Assembly (NCBI GenBank): GCA_947165295.1
Contig: CAMUZU010000002.1
Coordinates: 1-64,000, forward strand
DNA length: 64,000 bases
Direction of reading: 5' to 3'
DNA from: an uncultured Selenomonadales bacterium
GTDB taxonomy: Bacteria > Bacillota > Negativicutes > Selenomonadales > Selenomonadaceae
Every line of letters starts with the position of its first letter. Position 1 is the stretch's first letter. Under the pieces are notes generated by a model. That model saw only the letters and a program-made list of their open reading frames with translations, was not told the origin of the DNA and did no database searches. Shown in pieces: positions 63,201 to 64,000 of this stretch. Made by a program: the position numbers and the translations under genes.

Positions 63201-64000
63201 AAGTCTTCGACGGGCGCGAAATTTTCTTGAGCTTGCGGCGTCTCCTGCGGCGACAAAAGGTTTTCGAGCTTGGTTGACGCGGACTTGTAGTCTTTGCGCA
63301 AGTTGTCCAACTGTTTCTTCGCGTTGTTGTAAGCGGTCGCGTCTTTGGCTTTGTCGGCTTTGTTTCGGGCTTGAATCAGCGGCTTAAACTTCGCGTCGAG
63401 CTTGGCGGTCTCGTCGACGGCGGCTTGAATCGCGTAACGTCTGTCCGTCAAGCTTTCGATTTCGGCTTCGTTGGCAATTTCGTCTTGAGCGCGAAGTTCG
63501 GCAATTCGTGCGTCGAATTTTGCAACGGCTTCTTCGGCTTGAGCTTTGAGCGGCGCGAATTTTTTCGACGGAGCGGGCGTGGCGTCCTGCACTTGCGGAG
63601 TAATGATTCGCTTAAGTTCGGCTTCCTTCTCCTGAAGTTGTTTCTTCGCGTCGGCAAGTTGTGTTGCCGCGTCAGCTTGAGGTTCGGGGCTTTGCAAGTT
63701 CGCGAGTGCGGCGGCGGCTTTGGTCGTGAGCGTGTCGATTTGCGCGGTGAGTTTCTTGACTTGATTGAGTTGTGCGGTTTTGTTTTGAATCTGTTGCGCG
63801 AGCGGCAAAGCTTGTTCGGCCGTCAAGTCGGGCGTAATTTGCGCGGTCAAGCTTTGGATGTCCGCGTTCAAGTTCGTTGCAAAACCCGCCGCTTGCTTTT
63901 GAATTTCGGTTTGCGGCGTTGCGTCTTGAACTTGCGGCGAAATAATTTTCGTGAGTTCGGCTTGTTTGGCGTCGAGTTGCGTTTGGAGCTTCGTGACTTT
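39251..64000 (-). CDS. Giant phage polyvalent protein (over 8,240 residues), 5' end outside the window
   Basis: A single open frame fills 24.75 kb and is still open at the right edge, so no start is visible; the in-frame TTG at 63871 is only internal. Parts in order of translation: coiled-coil repeats (64000-62240); a ParB/DdrB-like domain (about 60430-61750, RNDGVVLNGNGRTMAIQRAY); Pro/Gln linkers; many alpha/beta polyvalent-type modules (60110-52300); an adenine methyltransferase fused to an SNF2-type helicase (52300-47000); further modules; a metallopeptidase with HETAH at 43467-43481; an LPD3-like module (42430-43000); and a long C-terminal helical LPD38-like region (39251-42000). Such polyvalent proteins are thought to be packaged and injected with phage DNA to protect and manage it. 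No frameshift interrupts it, so it is under selection. Confidence 0.9.
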   Translation of the reverse strand, partial: KVTKLQTQLDAKQAELTKIISPQVQDATPQTEIQKQAAGFATNLNADIQSLTAQITPDLTAEQALPLAQQIQNKTAQLNQVKKLTAQIDTLTTKAAAALANLQSPEPQADAATQLADAKKQLQEKEAELKRIITPQVQDATPAPSKKFAPLKAQAEEAVAKFDARIAELRAQDEIANEAEIESLTDRRYAIQAAVDETAKLDAKFKPLIQARNKADKAKDATAYNNAKKQLDNLRKDYKSASTKLENLLSPQETPQAQENFAPVEDFVADELASIAQQKAELDAQGLRENAGKIVQLNQRRDKIQHDNNEIAKLNAQVSEAKNQLSQTTDPKVQETLKSQLAKLYSSADSKTNALANYINPPQENQPEEKPQPPAKLTGKPARAISRLEADIANLDERLMSDLSEEQYAAAQAQYDAKRQQIAQIKALNEQVAAEQKRKDKLLADTKKARESGDETTATNLRLQFREAAARQSKLQADLDALTATPMDDEVAETVARLKAEIADIEKQIIAAKSRADKEALNEKLRAKKARLKNILDANERLAEAKTKLDRFDDEQSRINAPSEYSQAFDAHDRAREHLDKLIKSAAPKAQPSTQPEVQPTQEVSQTVTATRFVQEALAPPATGNDKAAQKSRREKGKKLIILAAQTDIQLDDDTRKSLERGKQSTIIETQRRLLDSDKLFNRPQEQETRPTESTDVIEDLKLAHGEISQDKDERKAQGAAIVRVANFTQRVNSPQFQQQFGKAVVPKIDLPDGMERDLLNGDENAIRKAQEIFTDAGLVIRDSSEQAAENVQSDGLRGNTAEVITASRTAHQVRYRVVEANDLVTSHKLDDTGVVENKNYPDGLQPRDRTRVDMQAQAVKMSNNLKPADLMEARDVNQGAPVIRNDGVVLNGNGRTMAIQRAYETGRGDAYKNALIENAQQFGLNANAISRMNQPVLVRELTHDLNNAEIQDLTKSQTGGAQFSASDRAKADAKAISLAAFDELPQTGDVDLTSAAATDFLRAILRDITKSNPGELNALTDKDGKISSDGINRVKRALFALAYGDDDFIARMSESTDDNVKGATNAFANAAPTLAKVQAAMRKGYLHSYDLKDLIAAVKKLSALRDEGKTVKGYLAGQSIFAEYADTNEMREVLSFLDDNKHAPNKITAFLKKIAQGIQAQGDPRQGVLFGTNEAKPLIDLIRKARNDVENNGMSDLFSPKSEAQSSTPKPEVQSTTQPETQSTPQPAAQSQAKPELKQREDKESLFGFGTDESSTNDLLDAFADFDPAKFNEEDSAESNDVIPEDKFINVVDDSDEANQKDIAELRKELNKLSAMPMFNPKVWTLGLKIGIRYLQRGINNFVAWAKKLRQDIGEDFEPWQKPLWETLKAMPKIEKFNDKQIWSTAKRIGYLYENGTTELEDIEKDFAEKLSAETMKAITPMIRATYKGIQKFFADQQQASEEAQEPETKKAAVTVTGDEFGEYDGIDELRKKAVQYYSEHLQGTSVENETLGKIDIDENGLVNFTGSGKRELKNSSAKINKLLLVKHLPELIQNSTDITGKHSTKERHKGDYFYYLHTSAQIDDKTIPVEITVVKRNNRDIQYYNHTLPSEEKTKDAVVSTEPESSNEALGTLSIPASAVEVETSAKNISQAEQSDKDKRNFEMGNFTNPETNQTQAGIRFTKILPQKEYARLEDIAAEYNGIYHEHGNMILFRDESDRNAFIDDATGIYRGTEITKPISQARTVTQLKQIFREVYRVDLGAVEGLSMNIRRLKEFVGGLVDSLADAGLMKFVNGKVEYSNAKAYEDVKNAFAGMVQWKSVDATNKEPLPTIDSLKKKIRATLADWNDAKITVSPQWDDAEERAATDAEEFSIIPTRTLAGDIFKISYGNFGLAAYDTESQALKALDELNAAIKRGDKKFVFPNDEQIEQTSPAEDESTAVNELSSDESEQRAQELLRKTKLVDDESKKLFRVGLRLYSGDVITIEYFAPIHPAWSDWQHLDTEEHPANYVIKIKDVDQNFKKSTWTLKKLSELVKNTNAIMTHDTEDDKQLSDSRFILFPTLNDARVFAKALEIVSDGQVKTREDLKTLDNVNRERKEREQRETKLSEKQAARQNLPEKQRDFSSKTYKIPDGTGIKVGDNVYLWDNDREAFFDRNNRRWLTGDEDSNLDSVLQLLIEYGDEQKAIEVIDYQAKHEPSLWNFGSRNPEKTKDILRNNSFSFAYLDEEDYSVDTYGDDINILYGNGAKKAIDAAIQRQLDLNEDDDFSDSDESAEQAETVNEPESTEPTTQGEIVYPDGALTFGDKSAVDAFKGGYKDKKFDENNKRTVTIDGREMTRLEVVENIAKGNLDESAMKLNKREREYLDWLRGSLIEPLKAIQQAGIQNERADKVYRGMIDDKAVYFEGSKNDAATLAQLTKLAEMFGGTAQKNQSDNTRFNFTTPRDAWEFQRGAKFFMDNIHVAYFNPDDVQQAERNERKQLAADKNQPADVRAQAALELNPIDKNSLYDGVKVSAVQTAQNKQGVWRVKLVGTFPIIKNDEDLFGKTNTLWATNGLFDDLSKSLGGTAHYADETWHFKDKSDATAFKAALDIFFGFKKAPTSAKIRPVTEDDTAGFGAVINNDAINQLVTGNAAFKAFKSQVATVGKKVTDMLKADTLTQAEAEEIAGDLMDEINDITRQFDAGEITRTEAQQNLREAVDDVTERLEQTTVDNKTSEPKAQKRYSSLLEDEREPSAQEKPFISIWNEWYQKKAAALPQDDYEKFNKQLAKKHKWHLETIPLDEIHRTAQSILNWATSEVMTWQDAENTFRDLLNSPNDWLNKFGRHKHNAYQQLADLASSAGIGKEIRNAYLPSETTVKAIKYGEKDGKFRSVVEIIVPKTPETLRVLQILRPDTLSDEELHRKGLMRFLPNSLQEVPIIEETNDGYRVSFIEGEISSWSHSIVKDEAEKFGAQVDIISRKTEPTRNNGEQDTSKAERSDKPVKKVPATDKQSAETKKSADDKQSEPVAKSKKSYSTQEAQKEIDALIKKWGEKNPAYKDNPPTTNFQDLSEMMSDGVINPDTAIDTVNKLLNGTENEQEQARETYYDFWRKWQQKRAAEFDPTKAIERLNEIAEKFPVLKNRTEREIQAINDGKGGKLINDDLSLTGQSDDKVEQQATGNFIKQWEKPYTAQLNDAMWSVSESQYTVAAKVSHEAYDIYKQAEDGEIPTKGLYKRVEEFLNAPHEGILTDDEWFKQDAIEARVQYLFFKGNGETNLQNIQRDFEKILGKEIADEIAPQVETVYNELANNKEIVNAAQSDSRFKSTVLKRGKGSTTEKALVKRFGVVDKKKEAVRREIYAKLDVDNHPHIKNFLDQRFDDVYNGRFTDISVNKLRKYTPSQVEWLENRLADTEDILIKDGILKARDAEKSNEDKPAQITSAEQATNEAALEENQTPTINPFDVEIPQNALTQSEDFQKSYGEMQAVWNDYLKGFLDINTAATEIERIFNRYNKSTLPLRDNNSAFDDPLQKILRNISEIQSSTERNNAEKIEREPAPVEEPTTQTQSRATEQKSNDPIEQRAHEALKAAGLEGKTAPVEGYHAGIRENENGTYMVDCAKRFKRDESTMTGVGKDMDAIAKQFNGEPADFNDDRLSVYYFDNDADAKACQKALNIYFGNEEATVNAEKSGKGKRSVDGHRDVEPAVRTGTETQTWTQGRAQNIGDDSGQERQAQSGLDENTARTNAEDTRPVRADEAGSTGARTGTGAGLRGNSTTVQPAAGNERGSAGLSANADPVTATEKSRDNVEESAKDAEPQQSPSNGLNGLSVYSNEALSPKELKNIWTLFDESENPEDALRGNYPDLRAWRETKFTDFLSISLDGTPGEKARYVYHLSPNDFNPQAVKSALERAKKNPLIAQELEELFNNGKLPDSTFHLEVVTNHLLKYAPKEQQSPTKPYEAAGHNFHISEDSEVGTGGLKAKFKQNIDAIKLLKQLESEGRKATPSEQEILAKFNGWGTLTSAFSDAKDWAKENQQLRELLTAEEYEAARGATLNAYYTSPEIARTIWSGLERLGFKGGRILDPSTGSGIFFGTMPREMMAQSVLSGVELDDLTGRIAQQLYQGANVQITGFQNAALPDNHFDLAISNVPFSDVRILEDPKYRKNKLMLHNYFFAKAMDKVRPGGLVAFITSSGTLNDPKPIANAFKGRADLIAAFKLPSQTFQKNADTQVTTDVVIFQKRFDPKVPSEHAQAWTNVKKLSVTDKTGKPQDVKLNEYFENHPDHMLGTPTIDTLYQSGNRLALDGTGRDTTKELADLLNKLPENIYLPIRRDTPSTADNMLAKLNALQQEGIFATLDGKIYRKQDDKAVEITGKDAQTVKDYLSLQKTLDALLTKQLDPYATAEKLSDLRKQLNQKYDAFVANNGYLNAPQNVKLLSADPNFGRVAAIEDYHYDKKTKKTSANKTAIFFKRTTPAATDTPTHADTSIDALSLSLSMRGKVDMQYISDLTGKSEAELERELGDYLYRNPETNSLELAEEYLSGNVREKLADAQEAAKKNPAYKRNVKALQQIQPVDLTEQTIFTQIGATWIDAKYYEEFARHMLGEDIGDLKIVYSNALGMWQLIGGKRHSWSQNYQKWTVVGSAVNGNRFSHGFFDFLERALNKQSITIKTLGDYDPVKTAQARKNIETIRKEFEQWVWADPERKAALLEHYNALFNSHVLRNYDGSHLTLESVAKDVREKLYPHQKDVIWRIMQGQNTLIAHCVGAGKTWSMQIAAMEMKRIGMINKPLFVVPNAIVEQFEGDFYTAFPQSKGKVLVLTSKNLAAATPSKNETSEAKQARLFARRKMLSKIATGDWDGIIISSDLFQRLPVSPEAERRFIEEQLRLLATEKLALFGVDKEQSKRFVKDLERAKKNLEQRLAVVMKPERRENMCIPFDELGIDQIFVDEADMFKNLYFKSRFATRSDKDAPKVRGVANTGSDRSWDMFLKTRTLAELRKNTGKIGGGVVFATGTPVSNSFSEIFTMTRYLANGRLQETGIEFFDAWAQAFVKGIPRMELSTSGKGFDAVIRLRLTNLGSLITAYREFSDIKMPEDLPHLKRPKLKNNTRTIVEIPMSEAYEKFLLDVQDRATAIHNGGVDPTVDNFLNITNDLRKASLDMRLIDPKLSDAQAGAKINALCDATTAKYYETADFQGTQVIFADLGIPKPKKDDADDKGDIDDETPSADETSIYERIKQGLIKRGIPANQIAFVHDAKNRQQRQALFDKVNASEIRVIIGSTEKMGVGVNIQKHLVAAHHLDCPWRPRDIEQREGRILRAGNENAEVEIFTYVTKDTYDANMWEKVTVKKKMMDAFLRGDPSIREIDDVDSPETLDYDTIVQRTITDTETKEIAQLNRQLEILQADKAVFAAGKKAATAEQKSLSAKIPQYEQRIKNIKSDIADKVSTKGDAFKMKIGNTVYSDRVEAGKAFDELIQNFNTSTATKVGEIGGFDIKMRASHTMANRGGVMEVVNTRIFVTLSKRGMYDAEPSLRSIEYFISQGGIEKALASAQNELKVIQARLAAVEENLAQPFDKQAELDEVQTRLRELQKKFNPNIENADTYAENITKLPNKQAETSTTPDESQDELQDIEDSPNGRLEYLGGVTQEYNSRTKAGKAINDAPHGAIIQIVAEDQNGETHYDYYRTNYSDLQPIDDNGQERGQSFSNTQKHLQTQMPLLDAGSFKLKSVRITERPADIDTKKLIALVHRNLKTDSHPALKQWVDRRAQKITDAKTYGSRIDAIEPLLDAAITEQSDEQLSEDEAYFAEMYANETLRVDETAETPQTKAVANEREETPSAETSTEENRAQRSTAESRQSENQAQELSAETATSNQAAFDTGTFTHTKTGENLAEAKLTNRLGKDEFKQLTALAKKHHGSYSKFSQSFLFKSLKDRDAFVKEAQGESTQIQQPQPAVDDNEKFFGTGNQYYGEKKPVAFFKGDEFLDDLKTNETNSALLPATRARLEELAQKHNGELAPNGEYVFDMEQDRDAFVNEAVPIVRAEAESQKQRREELTQEFKSLGTEGFFETGKFTTVDGRTVIGVYVKPDALGGFDWTSGLSSTLTKKAESYGGKRITLNKTQFAKAERTHKSFSYEQVTRADGTVVKPQDGGLFLYFKTNKDRDKFVSDTVDFLAREAASNKHLREVRERASEENRAVTEQREKRRAVDKPKIDKIISDAKETAYGLLEADKYPEVKEIVDDWFESHSPQTIKTAQEIAEQVLKAAQDAKAQGGMVYRAADKLFWNWLAKHENSRSDNVKATRRAANKLMNEARRQVGGISNEQLYEELSTLFNNANRKFYRSEAQLNEAAKNPDTADAMRQLGAEISDGKITFPDAETIKAVDAYLAVIKAPAPETQAQPETSPTPESSAETPKATLDIRTRSNGKIDFCAVNNQRQTFAEAVEQAIELSPDAPIKISVDGKIVTYDAHIGNADGNFANARALQEKIRDLLNGKTDEQTSPKAAPNKESTLSTANSSVISAEHKAWQKNWDDYSRKQERSNVDNTIDVLSDYCEFNINTGDNQKYTGIINIRWREDSDSGRVVKHRAAKANYHVTYHSFDLPLGKLLGDFHEQLKSIAESTGGQIQDAGSLDINFYEFDDYESATQFATTIKSELEKFLAKHKDAVNKTGAKQRRAQAERQAPPPKWEAPHRDTVGTGQLSGRATERLKIGDESIELTYKSDDKTYPVVNLGRLKLSFGEKTNAAIEAPHFGGKAETYDNPVRQKGEPHYIISDTEYRFDDYDSAKKFAETIYKAHYANVVRAKQETEEKSSLRGSGDTSRDNIVEPRTEQQRILQRLGQDIGQRVIFFDNPNKDFHGAHVGNTTFINVNSEFALPQVFWHETAHWLKLNNPELYRRLLKAANITDAQRKTYLKETKRTDLKTDAAIDEEIIADRMEDVFKRAGFLRDIGRKDQNLIERLIAWLQDMLSKFREYFQNPQGKLTRAQAQRMANELGRTAQDIVNQRGEKIFRYNAKTHTTELATGESLENLYAVAEREAKETKGAVIDIQSEYKKLQNTEAILVTNEVSRNISKKNLPKAAKDAFSKKYPDDVIVHTRIGKVRISRGSIADSMAHSVSKAKADAVLSLPEGMSTAAYIGNLPDFGGKPIKNHYFVYPMQYEGQKWYVFCRVRKTLKATNFYVHDVFPEVEINEKSLTIRPTVATNEQVQSMRGKTLFREILTEFFAEGKREYKAALVKQFGGRIVNGKPVFDNERDEADYQRYVEAEQRGEVKLSVAGNASSTVTNLTTKIKTAFTTVKNERTHNHMRKLLEEVSGYRIRTGRFAKGVGNDPVDDVAKVIRTPAAYDWDTIVPAVGKLVAEKLKLNPSPEMTDYVTRWFVDGATTDNSTEAKDFQQAMRQADDYYRNKLFEVREQFDTWNKRAPEQKVRDSIAHGKPEKPLTDEAKGYLFGGYEQFVEELFPVKQLVDAFEEELHRKLTDEENPYVLLRNYRGMAGRAKIMVEEGAAAIEALKAALPDVNFDNFKTIRMILESCNALNNEERRKQFSDYLLACSVKDLHNLNNANLKAQAQLKRLIEQLEDAMDATTDRDAKAEAREQIKIRKAQLENLKSQIYATPFSEKVCDATIAKYKPEYGKAQQDMMAFQNTLLDIMVDSGILSAESRDEYKARYPNHVPHFRAFDENENVSFGDSLKQMSGSTRDVIDPLESIVRNTYSFIRRAEKNKAKLALVNLARTGGAGEVFDEISKPNGATHTSIPFFEGGKKKYLDTDPAIAKVVNNLAPLQMSWFMKFIRIGTMLLRNFATVYNPAFALRNFVMDDQNAMLYSKYGLFSPADLVRGFLSVLNRDADFQQWMAMGGAQASFWSVDRDYTQASIDQLTKGKWKQYLSIRGIGKLFSMLGEYSELATRVGYFKKVKKSLAAQNGGKIDRETLITAALESRDLTDFARGGKSSRTWNSWAAFANASIQGWDKFFRTFDLRQLRSKDKTVRQQCLHAWFRLAIGSILPAVFCFMINHDEDWYEKDLPDWERQTHWCFGENLRIPKGQDVGLRFFSNLTESILRSMSGDKKAFENWWKPAYESLPDLMPTAMQPIIECGTNYDFFRKHQIVPMRRQNLPEYMQFDSRTSATAKFIGDSALVKFFVGETGLSPEKIDHFIYGYTGKMGREFLRVAESAAPWVDRNYDFKGISDLPLIGGYFRTPYTNPRVLTEFYEKLDEQTKLHNEFKLTKKRPEGYDHNLYTRLKKTSDEMKKFAQSERKVIEDTTLDFDVRDERQNKLQKRRVELASRALR
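42430..43000 (-). other. LPD3-like module of the giant protein in an AT-rich patch
   Basis: This segment encodes a beta-rich module (VIVHTRIGKVRISRGSIADS, then SLPEGMSTAAYIGNLPDF and FVYPMQYEGQKWYVFCRVRK) that resembles the LPD3-type domain of polyvalent proteins. Its DNA is visibly richer in A/T than the flanking parts of the gene. A second related module at 59230-59590 (LGKIDIDENGLVNFTGSG, LLLVKHLPELIQNSTDITGK) is also AT-rich. Confidence 0.55.
43150..43590 (-). other. Zinc metallopeptidase domain of the giant protein
   Basis: The module contains LPQVFWHETAHWLKLN, with HExxH at 43467-43481. Further on, TDAAIDEEIIADRMEDVF offers a third ligand glutamate, and a hydrophobic helix rich in aromatic residues follows. 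It could process the giant protein itself or host proteins after injection (inference). Confidence 0.65.
47000..52300 (-). other. Adenine methyltransferase-SNF2 helicase core of the giant protein
   Basis: Methyltransferase motif I is DPSTGSGIFF (51843-51872) and motif IV is NVPF (51665-51676), the variant common in this fused family. After a linker follows the helicase: Walker A GAGKT (49808-49822), Walker B DEAD (49265-49276), and the C-terminal helicase motif QREGRILRAGN (about 48165-48190). The arrangement resembles phage P1 DarB and related proteins of conjugative elements, which protect incoming DNA from restriction. Confidence 0.85.
62240..64000 (-). repeat. Coiled-coil repeat region at the visible N-terminal side of the giant protein
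   Basis: At least five to six copies of a 90-140 residue coiled-coil module lie in tandem. Each ends in a short proline-containing break: ISPQVQDATP at the right edge, ITPQVQDATP, LLSPQETPQ, YINPPQENQP, LTATPMDD and LIKSAAPKAQ. The closest two copies share the PQVQDATP end. The array continues beyond the window. Confidence 0.75.

Larger units (their letters stand above)
27960..64000. mobile_element. Prophage, late gene half; right end outside the window
   Basis: All genes from 28064 to the right edge lie on the minus strand, are closely packed and are phage-type: endolysin, three small membrane proteins, fibre proteins, capsid, scaffold-like protein, a Panacea gene pair and a giant polyvalent protein. 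The left boundary falls between the thrS promoter (27912) and the lysin terminator (28024). No integrase, tRNA or clear attachment-site pair is visible. Terminase and portal genes should lie beyond 64000. Absence of tape-measure and long-tail genes between capsid and lysis genes suggests a short-tailed phage (inference). Base composition is close to the host, apart from AT-rich patches inside the giant gene. Confidence 0.82.

Noticed and set aside
39302..63277. Numerous plus-strand frames of 60-300 residues opposite the giant gene (for example 47393-48283 and 58265-59107).
   Set aside because: They are antisense shadows of a GC3-rich coding frame, rich in Arg/Phe/Val, and lack ribosome binding sites.

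Overview
The window looks like a chromosomal segment of a Negativicutes-type bacterium (Selenomonas relatives), roughly 55% GC, with a prophage occupying the right half. This placement is an inference. It rests on the Firmicutes-style gene neighbourhood ispE - gntR - (small gene) - glmU - prs, on strong GGAGG ribosome binding sites, and on an N-terminal F(D/N)(L/I)QRFA tag on several proteins that resembles the cleavable leader of Firmicutes ribosomal protein L27.

Region 1 (1-4990): a long repeat-rich protein on the minus strand, broken by a frameshift near 760 and running off the left edge, followed by a 1.2-kb non-coding stretch with 19-bp tandem repeats and the first copy of a three-hairpin intergenic repeat. 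Region 2 (4991-10168, plus strand): a MATE exporter, a radical SAM protein, TrkA and a DUF47/PhoU-like protein. Region 3 (10370-14985, minus strand): a TupA-like ATP-grasp protein, gyrA and a small acidic membrane protein. Region 4 (15106-23439, plus strand): ispE, a GntR/FCD regulator, an orphan HicB-like protein, glmU, a DUF1919 protein, prs, a coiled-coil membrane protein, htpG and a lipoprotein. Region 5 (23618-27857, minus strand): thrS without a TGS domain and, 16 nt behind it, a beta-helix/RTX-like protein carrying the FDIQRFA tag.

Region 6 (about 28000 to beyond 64000, minus strand) is the late half of a prophage. In transcription order, starting from the right edge, it holds a giant polyvalent protein (more than 8,240 residues, open at the right edge) and a Panacea-domain gene overlapping a small toxin-like gene. 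After two intrinsic terminators come small virion-accessory proteins, a scaffold-like protein, an N4-gp56/DUF4043-type major capsid protein and a repeat-built tail fibre. Three small membrane proteins (holin candidates), further fibre-type proteins and a two-domain endolysin complete it. No long tail or tape-measure genes lie between capsid and lysis genes, which would fit a short-tailed phage. Terminase, portal and integrase are not in the window.

The most interesting signals are these: (a) the intergenic repeat, whose two main hairpins always present GGA in the loop on one strand while their stems covary, as in CsrA-binding RNAs; (b) the same Prp-type tag on two phage head proteins and on two large non-phage repeat proteins; (c) the giant polyvalent protein, with several internally duplicated module types and AT-rich patches that coincide with particular modules; and (d) the Panacea gene pair in the prophage.
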